Shown: positions 28,667 through 36,409 of the stretch, piece after piece
How the letters are laid out: each line of letters begins with the position of its first letter
Numbering within the stretch: position 1 is the stretch's first letter
Assembly (NCBI GenBank): GCA_910575265.1
Contig: CAJTEA010000004.1
Location: 1 to 64,000, forward strand
Length of the DNA: 64,000 nt
Source: Oscillospiraceae bacterium
GTDB lineage: Bacteria > Bacillota > Clostridia > Oscillospirales > Oscillospiraceae
Reading direction: 5' to 3'
Made by a program: the position numbers and the translations under genes
Notes under the pieces: model-generated
What the model saw: the letters and a program-made list of their open reading frames with translations, nothing else
Told to the model about the DNA's origin: nothing
The model's database searches: none

Positions 28667-28825
28667 TTATACAATCGTCGCAAAATAGCCCGGCTTTGTT
28701 TTGCCGATTTCAATATGCTCCTTATATCTGGCGATGTAGAAGGGGATGTTGTCCTCCGCGCCGTTGAGCAGACGGCCCTTGACCTTCTCCCAGGCCCTGA
28801 TCTCTACCGAGAAGCCAGGCCGCCT
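28667..28825 (-). pseudogene. C-terminal remnant of an unidentified gene
   Basis: A stop-bounded frame with no start codon encodes about 51 residues that read like real protein, ending in KTKPGYFATIV. It begins just after a TAG and lies between leuC and the methyltransferase. Codon use resembles coding DNA over the first part. I could not place it in a family. Best explained as the tail of a gene truncated when this interval was rearranged; chance is not excluded. The remaining 28611-28846 sequence holds nothing else I recognise. Confidence 0.4.
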
Positions 28826-28846
28826 CTAACCTACGGATATCCGCTT

Positions 28847-30103
28847 TTATACTCTGGGGTCAGCCACGCGGCCGGCGATGGCGGAGGCGGCGGCCACAGC
28901 GGGGGAGGCCAGAATAATTTCAGAGGTGGTATGGCCCATACGGCCCACAAAATTTCGGTTGGTGGTGGATATGGTACGCTCCCCCTCGGCCATCACGCCC
29001 ATGTGGCCGCCCAGACAGGGGCCGCAGGTGGGGGTGGACACCGCCGCGCCGGCTTGAATGAAGGTCTCGATCAGCCCCTCCCGCATAGCCTGGAGGACAA
29101 TCTCCTGGGTGGCGGGAATCACAATGCAGCGCACGTTGGAGGCCACCTGTTTGCCCTTCATAATGGCGGCGGCGATGCGCAGGTCGCTGATGCGGCCGTT
29201 GGTGCAGGAGCCGATTACCACCTGGTTGATGGGGGTTCCGGCCACCTCAGACACTACCTTGGTGTTCTCCGGCAGGTGGGGCAGCGCCACGGTGGGCTCC
29301 AGCTTGTCCAGGTCAATTAAGACCTCCCGGTCATAGACGGCGTCCGGATCAGCGGTAAACGCCTCGCAGGGGCGGTTGACCCGGCCGTTGATGTACTCCA
29401 TGGTTTTCTCGTCCACAGGGAAGATGCCGTTCTTGCCGCCCGCCTCGATCGCCATGTTGGAAATGGTAAAGCGGTCGTCCATGGACAGGCTGGCGACCCC
29501 ATCCCCCACAAACTCCAGGGACTGATACAGCGCGCCGTCCACGCCGATCTCCCCGATCAGGTGGAGGATCACGTCCTTGCCGGACACATGGGGCTGGAGC
29601 CTGCCCTTCAGGGTGACTTTAATGGCGGAGGGCACCTTGAACCACAGCAGACCCGTTGCCATACCAGCGGCCATGTCGGTGGAGCCCACGCCGGTGGAAA
29701 AGGCTCCCAGGGCGCCGTAGGTACAGGTGTGGGAGTCGGCGCCGATAATCACCTCACCGGGAGCGGCCAGCCCCCTTTCGGGCACCAGCGCGTGCTCCAC
29801 GCCCATCTGTCCCACGTCAAAGAAATTGGTAATTTTATGCTTGTGGGCAAACTCCCGGGCCTGCTTGCACAGCTGGGCGGACTTGATGTCCTTGCAGGGG
29901 GTGTAGTGGTCCAAAACGATGGCGATTTTATCCTTGTCAAAGACCTGGGTGAAGCCCGCCTTCTCAAATTCGGTGATGGCCACAGGGGTGGTGATGTCGT
30001 TGCCCAGCACCAGATCCAGTCTGGCCTCGATGAGCTGACCAGGCTCCACCTTGTCCAGACCAGCGGCTTTGGCCAGGATTTTCTGCGTCATTGTCATTCC
30101 CAT
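28847..30103 (-). CDS. leuC: 3-isopropylmalate dehydratase large subunit
   Basis: 418 residues, the short clostridial/archaeal type. Fe-S ligands lie in GSCTNGR (about 295) and CGPCLGG (two cysteines near 355). Substrate block [22 protein letters not shown] near 118-139. First gene of the leu operon; AAGGAGG lies 10 nt before the ATG. A promoter-like TTTACA and TAGAAT pair is seen upstream on the minus strand, divergent from the plus-strand membrane gene. Confidence 0.96.
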   Translation of the reverse strand: MGMTMTQKILAKAAGLDKVEPGQLIEARLDLVLGNDITTPVAITEFEKAGFTQVFDKDKIAIVLDHYTPCKDIKSAQLCKQAREFAHKHKITNFFDVGQMGVEHALVPERGLAAPGEVIIGADSHTCTYGALGAFSTGVGSTDMAAGMATGLLWFKVPSAIKVTLKGRLQPHVSGKDVILHLIGEIGVDGALYQSLEFVGDGVASLSMDDRFTISNMAIEAGGKNGIFPVDEKTMEYINGRVNRPCEAFTADPDAVYDREVLIDLDKLEPTVALPHLPENTKVVSEVAGTPINQVVIGSCTNGRISDLRIAAAIMKGKQVASNVRCIVIPATQEIVLQAMREGLIETFIQAGAAVSTPTCGPCLGGHMGVMAEGERTISTTNRNFVGRMGHTTSEIILASPAVAAASAIAGRVADPRV

Positions 30104-30211
30104 AGGAAAAGTACCTCCTTAGCGGTTTGTTGAGAGGATTCTATCACAGGGCTTGTCAGAAGAATGTAAAGTATGATACAATAGCAAAAACTTTTTCTTG
30201 GAGTGATCTCA

Positions 30212-30688
30212 TTGGGACATTTTGGCTTTTCCTACATGGGTCTTTTTTACCTGATCCTGCTCCTTCTCCCTAACCTGATTTGGGCCAAAAATAAACCAGA
30301 GGGCTATGAAAGCCAGTCTGAAAGCCGCATTCTGGCCATGTTTGAGCGGGTAGGCCAGGTGTGCGTCACCTGCTGCGCAGTGATTTTCTCTGACTTTAAC
30401 CTTCGCCTCTGGTCGCCCTGGAGCCTGTGGCTGGCGGCATCCCTCCCGCTCATGGCACTGTATGAGGTGTTTTGGGTACGCTATTTCCGCTCCCCCAAAA
30501 CACAGCGTGATTTTTACAGCAGCTTGCTGGGCGTCCCTGTGGCGGGGGCCACCTTGCCGGTTCTAGCCTTTCTGCTGTTGGGTATCTATGGAAAAGTAGT
30601 CTGGATGATACTGTCAACCATCGTTCTGGGCGTGGGCCACATCGGTATCCACCTCCAGCACCTCCGCCGCCTGGAGGCAAACACATGA
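30212..30688 (+). CDS. small integral membrane protein, unknown function
   Basis: 158 residues with four or five hydrophobic segments (about 9-24, 55-70, 75-92, 107-130, 133-152) and two short polar loops (KNKPEGYESQSESRIL; RYFRSPKTQRDF). No family name recognised. The start is probably TTG at 30212, with TTGGAG 8 nt upstream, since GHFGFSYMG then opens the protein; GTG at 30203 is the alternative. Promoter TTGTCA, 18 bp, TACAAT ends about 30181. It overlaps the Crp/Fnr gene by 4 bp and so is co-expressed with it. Confidence 0.75.
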   Translation: MGHFGFSYMGLFYLILLLLPNLIWAKNKPEGYESQSESRILAMFERVGQVCVTCCAVIFSDFNLRLWSPWSLWLAASLPLMALYEVFWVRYFRSPKTQRDFYSSLLGVPVAGATLPVLAFLLLGIYGKVVWMILSTIVLGVGHIGIHLQHLRRLEANT

Positions 30689-31314
30689 ACCACGAATTGG
30701 ACTTCCCCGCTGGCATCTGGGAGGCCTTCGCCCGGAGCCGTCCGCCGGTGCGGTGCCCGACGGGCTATCTCATCTATCTCCAGGATACCGAGGCCACCTG
30801 CTTCTACTACCTGAAATCAGGCCAGGTGAAAAGCTTCCTCCAGTCGGAGGACGGGGTCGAGCGGATGTTGAACATCTACCGCGCCGGGAGCCTCTTTGGA
30901 GAAGCCTCCTTTTTTGACGAGCTGCCCCGGGTGTCCTCTGCGGTAGCCCTGTCCCCCTGTGAGATCGTTCCCATCGACCGGGAACTGGTCACGCAGGAAT
31001 TTGCCCGTAATCCGGAGCTGGCCCTGGCCATGATGAAGTATCTGGCTCGAACGGTGCGGCTGCTGTCGGGGCAGGTGGACCAGATGGCCTTCCGTCCCGC
31101 CCGTTGGCGGGTGGCAAATTACCTGCTCACTCTCTTCCCCAACGTCGAAACCGTCTCCTGCACCCAGGATGACATTGCCGCCGCCGTCTCGGCCAGCCGG
31201 GTAACGGTAAGCCGGGTACTCAATGAGTTCGCCCAAAGGGGCTGGGTAGAGCTGGGCTACCGAACCATCCGTCTGGCGGAGCCGGAGCCGCTGAAAAAGT
31301 TATGTAAACTATAA
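30685..31314 (+). CDS. Crp/Fnr-family transcriptional regulator
   Basis: 209 residues: N-terminal cyclic-nucleotide-type beta-roll (YLIYLQDTEATCFYYLKSGQVK, GSLFGEASFFDELPR), long dimer helix near 110-135, and a C-terminal winged helix (DDIAAAVSASRVTVSRVLNEF). No Fe-S cysteine cluster of the Fnr kind at the N-terminus, so ligand is unknown. Overlaps the upstream membrane-protein gene by 4 bp and is followed by a hairpin. Targets cannot be told from the sequence; the divergent leu operon and the convergent SulP gene are candidates. Confidence 0.9.
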   Translation: MNHELDFPAGIWEAFARSRPPVRCPTGYLIYLQDTEATCFYYLKSGQVKSFLQSEDGVERMLNIYRAGSLFGEASFFDELPRVSSAVALSPCEIVPIDRELVTQEFARNPELALAMMKYLARTVRLLSGQVDQMAFRPARWRVANYLLTLFPNVETVSCTQDDIAAAVSASRVTVSRVLNEFAQRGWVELGYRTIRLAEPEPLKKLCKL

Positions 31315-31316
31315 AA

Positions 31317-31338
31317 GCCATCCGGAAATCCGGATGGC
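31317..31338. terminator. terminator between Crp/Fnr and SulP genes
   Basis: GCCATCCGGA/TCCGGATGGC, 10-bp perfect stem with a 2-base loop core, flanked by AAAA on the left and CTTGCTT on the right. Lies between convergent genes. Confidence 0.6.
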
Positions 31339-31343
31339 CTTGC

Positions 31344-32987
31344 TTATACCTTCGCCTGATTCAGCTCCACCGCCCGGTCCAGGGCGGCGTCGATGTTGGG
31401 GACAAAGCTGTCCGCCCCCACCAGATCGTACAGACCAGATTTTTGAAACACCGTCATGGGCTGCTCGTTGACATGGGAAAAGAGCACCCGTATGTCCTTC
31501 GACCCGCACTCCTCATAGAGCCGCCGCAGGCTGTTCAGCGCGGTAATGTCCATGGCGGGCACAGAACGCATCCGCAGAATCAGCACATTCCGCCCGGTAT
31601 TCCGCTCAATATGCGGAATCTTATCCGCCGCGCCGAAGAACAGAGGCCCGGTGAACTCATAAACCATCACATAAGCGGGCACCTTTTTCAAACGTCCCTG
31701 CTCGTCCCCGGAGTCCTCCACATACTCCCACTCCTTGACGGCGGCCACATCGGCCATCCGTTTCATAAACAGCAGACAGGCCAGGGACAGGCCCACAGCA
31801 ATGGCCACCACCAAGTCAAACACTACGGTGAGGAAAAAGGTCACTACCAAAACCGCCACATCGCTCTTGGGCGAGTGATTCACCACTTTGATTACGGTAC
31901 GCCAGCCGCTCATATTGTAAGCCACCTGGAACAGGATCGCGGCGATGCAGGGCATGGGGATCAGGGCGGCGTAGGGCATGAGGAAAACCAGTACCAGCAG
32001 CAGGACCACCGCGTGGACCATACCGGCCACCGGAGAACGTCCCCCGTTTTTGATGTTGGCCGCTGTCCGGGCGATGGCTCCGGTGGCGGGAATACCTCCA
32101 AAGAGCGCGGAGGCGGCGTTGCCCACCCCCTGGGCCACCAGCTCCATATTGGAGTTGTGGCGGGAACCGATCATCTCGTCGGCTACCACGGCGGACAGCA
32201 GCGACTCGATCGCCGCCAGAATCGCTATGGTGAAGGCGTCCGGAAGCACCGCCTCCACCGTGTGGTAAGAGATGGCAGGCAGAGTAAACTGGGGTAGAGC
32301 GCTGGAGATGGTATACAGATCTCCGATGGTATTCACCGGCAGGCTTAACAGCTTTACGGCTCCCGCGGTGACAACCACCGCGATCAGGGAGGCAGGAATC
32401 TTCTTAAATACCATGGGCCAGACCATCAGGATGGCCAGCGCCAGACACCCCACTCCCACCGCGGCCGGATTTACCGTGTGGAAGGTGTGGACTACCTCCT
32501 CCAACTTCTCCATGGTCTCCACCGGGGAGCGGGTAAAGGTCAGGCCGAAAAAGTCCTTCAGCTGTCCGATCAGGATGGTCACCGCGATTCCGGCGGTAAA
32601 GCCGGTGGTGATGGTGTAGGGGATAAATTTGATCATGCTCCCCATGCGCAGCACGCCCATCAGAATCAGCATAATGCCAGCCAGAATGGTGGCAACCGCC
32701 AGACCTTCCATACCGTTTCGGGCCACAATCCCCGCCACAATGGTGGCAAAGGCGGCGGTGGGACCAGCGATCTGCACCTTACTGCCCCCCAAGGCGGAGA
32801 TCAGGAATCCCGCCGCAATGGCGGTGTACAGCCCCTGTTCCGGGGCTACCCCCGAGGCCAGGGCCAGGGCAATGGACAGGGGCAAGGCGATAATCGCCAC
32901 GATCACACCGGAAATCACGTCCTTGGTAAAGGTTTCCCGGGAATAGTGCTTCATGGAATGCACCAGCTGGGGCGTCAGTTCTTTCAT
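31344..32987 (-). CDS. SulP-family anion transporter with STAS domain
   Basis: 547 residues. About 10-12 membrane segments to residue 410 (DVISGVIVAIIALPLSIALALASG start signature, GLYTAIAAGFLISALGGSKVQIAGPTAAF), then a cytosolic STAS domain (about 435-540, TGPLFFGAADKIPHIER, SVPAMDITALNSLRRL). Members carry sulfate, bicarbonate or other anions; the substrate is not evident. Stands alone between terminators. Confidence 0.93.
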   Translation of the reverse strand: MKELTPQLVHSMKHYSRETFTKDVISGVIVAIIALPLSIALALASGVAPEQGLYTAIAAGFLISALGGSKVQIAGPTAAFATIVAGIVARNGMEGLAVATILAGIMLILMGVLRMGSMIKFIPYTITTGFTAGIAVTILIGQLKDFFGLTFTRSPVETMEKLEEVVHTFHTVNPAAVGVGCLALAILMVWPMVFKKIPASLIAVVVTAGAVKLLSLPVNTIGDLYTISSALPQFTLPAISYHTVEAVLPDAFTIAILAAIESLLSAVVADEMIGSRHNSNMELVAQGVGNAASALFGGIPATGAIARTAANIKNGGRSPVAGMVHAVVLLLVLVFLMPYAALIPMPCIAAILFQVAYNMSGWRTVIKVVNHSPKSDVAVLVVTFFLTVVFDLVVAIAVGLSLACLLFMKRMADVAAVKEWEYVEDSGDEQGRLKKVPAYVMVYEFTGPLFFGAADKIPHIERNTGRNVLILRMRSVPAMDITALNSLRRLYEECGSKDIRVLFSHVNEQPMTVFQKSGLYDLVGADSFVPNIDAALDRAVELNQAKV

Positions 32988-33064
32988 CAGGCTCTCTCCC
33001 TTCTCGTTTCAGACACACTCTCTATGATACCTGAGAGCGGAAGAGATTGCAAGATTTTTCCGCT

Positions 33065-33823
33065 TTATTTCACCCAGTGGAGCACCGCGTTCCGTAAAAA
33101 TTGGGCGCAGCCCGGCTGTTCCCTGTCGTAGTAGGCGGTAAAGCGTTCATCCTGTACATACAGCTCCGCCAGACTCCTGTGGCGCTGGACATCGTACTCG
33201 TTTCCGGTGACGGTAAGCCAGCGGCGGTGGAGGGCGGCAATCTCCTTCCCCGCCTCCCCCGCCGGGTCGGCCCCGGCGGCCACGGCGGCGGACAGCTTTT
33301 CCAGAATCTCCTTGCCCAGGCGCTCCCACTCGGCATACCGCTCTCGCGTCACACCTTTTATCCGGGTAATCATTTCGTCCACTTCAATGTCGCCGTATTT
33401 CTCCCTGCTCTCCGCCTCAAACGTTCTTCCATACTCCTCCAGCGCCTGGCGCTTGAAGGCCTCAAATTTCCTTTCGTCCGACATAATTTCATTCCTTTCC
33501 TGTGTCAAAATTGTTTCCTGGACAGAGTGAATCAGCCGCTGGATCCGTCCCTGTTCCTCCTTCAGGGCGGCCAGGTGGCCCCGCAGGACGGCCAGACGGT
33601 CGAAGGAGGGATCATCCAGAATTGCCTTCACCTGGGCCAGCTCCACCCCGAGGGCCCGGTAATACAGAACATCCTGCAAACGGTCCACCTCCGCCGGACC
33701 GTAGCGGCGGTAGCCGCCCTCCGTCCTCCGGCTGGGCTTCAGCAGACCGATTTTGTCGTACCAGCGCAGGGCGCGGGTGGTCACCCCGGACAGGCGCGAC
33801 AGCTGTTGAATGGAATATTCCAT
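33065..33823 (-). CDS. MerR-family regulator with TipAS ligand domain
   Basis: 252 residues from the ATG at 33823 (AAGGAGG upstream; an open stretch before it is leader). N-terminal MerR winged helix (YSIQQLSRLSGVTTRALRWYD, YRRYGPAEVDRLQDV), a coiled dimer helix to about 120, then a TipAS-type all-helical domain (about 130-250) with DEMITRIKG and AEWERLGKEI. TipAL-like regulators sense drugs such as thiopeptides and induce resistance genes. No transporter adjoins directly apart from the leftward SulP gene. Confidence 0.92.
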   Translation of the reverse strand: MEYSIQQLSRLSGVTTRALRWYDKIGLLKPSRRTEGGYRRYGPAEVDRLQDVLYYRALGVELAQVKAILDDPSFDRLAVLRGHLAALKEEQGRIQRLIHSVQETILTQERNEIMSDERKFEAFKRQALEEYGRTFEAESREKYGDIEVDEMITRIKGVTRERYAEWERLGKEILEKLSAAVAAGADPAGEAGKEIAALHRRWLTVTGNEYDVQRHRSLAELYVQDERFTAYYDREQPGCAQFLRNAVLHWVK

Positions 33824-33896
33824 CCCAATCACCTCCTTGACAGAAATACTATCACTTGACGCCGCGTCAAAGTCAATCGTTTTTTTCATAAAATTT

Positions 33897-33922
33897 GACC
33901 GCCCGGTTCTGGCCGGGCGGTC
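33897..33922 (-). terminator. terminator after the DUF4349 gene
   Basis: GACCGCCCGG/CCGGGCGGTC, 10-bp perfect stem with a 6-base loop. T-rich on both sides (AAATTTT on the minus strand, AGGCTTTTT on the plus). Lies 8 nt beyond the DUF4349 stop. Confidence 0.75.
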
Positions 33923-33929
33923 AGGCTTT

Positions 33930-34877
33930 TTATTCCTCGGGCCTCTCTTTATCCTCCTCCCTCCGCTTTCTCAGCTCGCGGCGGCCCACCATGACCGCCA
34001 CCCCGGCCACAACGGCCAGAATCACCGTCAGGACCAGATGGTAGGACACCCAGACCAAAAAGTCCTGGCCGCCCTGAACCAAACCCCGGAAACTGGCCTG
34101 GAAGCCCGCGGCCATCCGCACGCCCAGGGAGGCGGTCTCCCCCACCTCCTGGGTGACCTGTCCCACCTCATTGAGGCAGATGCTGAATGTAGCAAAGCTC
34201 ACAAGGGCGTCGTACCGGTTCAACGTGGAGGAGTACTGCTCAATCTGGTATTCCACCTCGCTGAGGGCGCTCTCCAGGGCGATAATATCCTCCATGGTCT
34301 CCGCCCGCTCCAGAAGGCTCAGCAGCCGCTCCTGCTTAACGCGCTGGGTCCTCAGCCGGGCCTCGGTGTCATAGTACTCTTCCCCGATGTCGTCGCTGCT
34401 TTCGGTGCTGCTGGTAATATAGCCCAACTCACCGGCGCTGTTGAAAAATTCGCTGTACTTCTCCGCCGGTACCCGAACGGTATACTCCCCCCACCGGTTG
34501 GCGTAGGCGTCTCGCCGTCCGCCGCCGTAGATGGAGGCTGTCTCAAAATAGCCGCCGCAGTCGGCCACCATCTGACTCAGCGCCTCCACGCTTTGGTCAA
34601 ACTGCTCCGTCTGAATGTTCATCTCCGCCCGCCGGATCAGCTTGGCCCCGGCGTTCTGGTAAACCGAGCCGCTTTGGTCTGTGCTCTCCGGCTGGATGGC
34701 CGGCATGCCATCGCCGCCCGCGGGCATATCCCAGCCCATACCGCTGTCCCCCGCGGCGGCTCCCCCCGCGCTGGAGGCGGGGGCGCCCTGGCTGGCCCCG
34801 CCGTTTCCGCCACCGCCGCATCCCGCCAGCAGCAGCACCGCAGCCAAGCATACGGCAATCAGTTTTTCTCGTCTCAT
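33930..34877 (-). CDS. DUF4349 lipoprotein
   Basis: 315 residues. Lipoprotein signal with lipobox LLAGC (Cys near 20), a Gly/Ala/Ser-rich spacer to about 75, the DUF4349 domain (about 85-255: KLIRRAEMNIQTEQFDQSV, TVRVPAEKYSEFF, SSDDIGEEYYDTEARL, coiled-coil RVKQERLLSLLERAE) and a C-terminal membrane helix (about 280-300) with a basic cytosolic tail. Thus it may be anchored at both ends. Function unknown. The ATG at 34877 has AGGGAGG; the upstream open frame lacks a site. Confidence 0.88.
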   Translation of the reverse strand: MRREKLIAVCLAAVLLLAGCGGGGNGGASQGAPASSAGGAAAGDSGMGWDMPAGGDGMPAIQPESTDQSGSVYQNAGAKLIRRAEMNIQTEQFDQSVEALSQMVADCGGYFETASIYGGGRRDAYANRWGEYTVRVPAEKYSEFFNSAGELGYITSSTESSDDIGEEYYDTEARLRTQRVKQERLLSLLERAETMEDIIALESALSEVEYQIEQYSSTLNRYDALVSFATFSICLNEVGQVTQEVGETASLGVRMAAGFQASFRGLVQGGQDFLVWVSYHLVLTVILAVVAGVAVMVGRRELRKRREEDKERPEE

Positions 34878-35011
34878 GATAAATCCTCCCTTTCCTGTTC
34901 CGGTCTTCTCATCTATCCAGACGCGAAACAGTTCCATTGGTTACGCCCGTTTTCACATTTTTTTAACCGCCTCCGGATTTCATTCTTCTCGACTTCAATA
35001 CCAAAGTATGC

Positions 35012-35017
35012 TATACT
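35012..35017 (+). promoter_or_regulatory. -10 element of the ThrE-type exporter promoter
   Basis: TATACT with a weak -35 (TCGACT) 17 bp before it, about 43 bp upstream of the first exporter gene. Confidence 0.4.
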
Positions 35018-35059
35018 GGGAAAACCAAAGGCCAAGGGGCGGCGACAGGAGAGATTGGT

Positions 35060-35818
35060 ATGGATTATGATAAATTGCTGAACATCGCTGTGGAGCTGGG
35101 CTGCCGGTTGATGTCCAGCGGAGCGGAAATCTACCGGGTCGAGGAGTCGGCGCGCCGCTTTCTTCAGGCCTACGGCCTGCGGTCCCCCGAGGTGTTCGCG
35201 ATTCCCAATTGTGTGATTGTCAGCATCACCACTCCTGAGGGGCATCCCATCACCCGAATGCGGCGGATCGCCAGCCACGGCACCGATATCGAGCTGCTGG
35301 AACAGTGCAACGCCCTGTGCCGCCGGCTCTGCTTTGATACGCCGCCTGTGGAGGAGGCCCAGGCAATGCTGTCCGCTCTGACGCGTACCCCCAAATATGC
35401 CCCCTGGAAGGTGCTGATGGGGTACGGAATGGCGCCCGCTTTTTTCTCGCCGCTGTTCGGCGGCAGTATTTCGGACTCGGTTTCCGCCCTGATCGGCGGT
35501 CTGGCGGTGGGCGCCTGCCTTTTGTACGGGGGGCGGCTGATCGGGTACAATCACTTCTTTCGCACCACTATCTGCAGCGCGGTAGCCGCTCTGGCCTCCC
35601 TTCTGCTGGTCCATATGGGGCTGGGTCAGAACATTGATACGGTGACCATCAGCGTTCTGATGGTACTGGTTCCCGGCGTAGCCTTGACCAACTCGATGCG
35701 GGAAATCATGGCCAGCGATATCATCTCCGGCCTGATCCGGGCCGCCGATTCCATCCTGACCGGAGCCGCGATTGCCATCGGCACGGCTGTGGGCCTGTTC
35801 ATCAGCCAAATGTTTTAA
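35060..35818 (+). CDS. threonine/serine exporter, N-terminal half (ThrE-like)
   Basis: 252 residues. Cytosolic domain with the family start (LNIAVELGCRLMSSGAEIYRVEES) and the IVSITTPEGHPITRMRRI strand region, then about five membrane segments from 120 onward (PLFGGSISDSVSALIGGLAVGA; VLMVLVPGVALTNSMREIMASD). Encodes the first half of a ThrE-type amino-acid exporter, supplied as two proteins together with the next gene (14-nt gap). Substrate inferred from the family. Confidence 0.9.
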   Translation: MDYDKLLNIAVELGCRLMSSGAEIYRVEESARRFLQAYGLRSPEVFAIPNCVIVSITTPEGHPITRMRRIASHGTDIELLEQCNALCRRLCFDTPPVEEAQAMLSALTRTPKYAPWKVLMGYGMAPAFFSPLFGGSISDSVSALIGGLAVGACLLYGGRLIGYNHFFRTTICSAVAALASLLLVHMGLGQNIDTVTISVLMVLVPGVALTNSMREIMASDIISGLIRAADSILTGAAIAIGTAVGLFISQMF

Positions 35819-35832
35819 AGGGAGGCGTTTCT

Positions 35833-36306
35833 ATGAGCGCAATCTGGTCTGTCTATATATTGCCCTGCGTCTGCGCCTTCCTGGCCTGTGTGGGCTTTAC
35901 GCTGGTATTCAATATCCATGGCGTGGGCAAGCTGATCTGCGGCGTAGGCGGAGCCCTGGGCTGGCTGATTTACCTCCTGGCCGGAAGCACAATCTTTGCC
36001 GCCTTTCTGGCTTCCGCCGCGATTGGCGTATTTTCTGAGGCTATGGCGCGGCTGCGCCGCTGTCCGGTAACCGGCTACCTGCTGGTGGCGCTGCTGCCCC
36101 TGGTCCCAGGCGGCGGAATTTACTACGCGATGCGCTACTGTGTCTCTGGAGATACTCAGAATTTTCTGGATACGCTGCTGCATACCTTTGGCATGGCGGC
36201 GGCTTTAGCCGTAGGCGCTATGATGACATCCTCTCTCTTCCGGGCGGCTTATCCCCATCTGTTTCGTCCAAAGTCCCCGCGGAATCCGCCCGGAAAAGGG
36301 CGGTAA
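35833..36306 (+). CDS. threonine/serine exporter, C-terminal half (ThrE_2/DUF3815)
   Basis: 157 residues, almost all membrane: about five hydrophobic segments, with the conserved FNIHGVGKLICGVGGALGW start and LLPLVPGGGIYYAMR near 95. It completes the split exporter begun by the upstream gene. GGGAGG lies 8 nt before the ATG. The C-terminus is a short basic tail. A strong terminator follows. Confidence 0.9.
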   Translation: MSAIWSVYILPCVCAFLACVGFTLVFNIHGVGKLICGVGGALGWLIYLLAGSTIFAAFLASAAIGVFSEAMARLRRCPVTGYLLVALLPLVPGGGIYYAMRYCVSGDTQNFLDTLLHTFGMAAALAVGAMMTSSLFRAAYPHLFRPKSPRNPPGKGR

Positions 36307-36320
36307 GGAGCCATTTAAAC

Positions 36321-36362
36321 AAAAGGGATTGCCGTCTGTTCCAACAGACGGCAATCCCTTTT
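36321..36362. terminator. bidirectional terminator between thrE-like genes and oadA
   Basis: Perfect 20-bp inverted repeat (AAAAGGGATTGCCGTCTGTT and its complement) with a 2-base loop; the A/T ends give T-runs in both directions. Confidence 0.88.
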
Positions 36363-36409
36363 CATTTCCTTATCCCAAGGCATACGCCGGGGATTTGAGC
36401 TTATTCACT

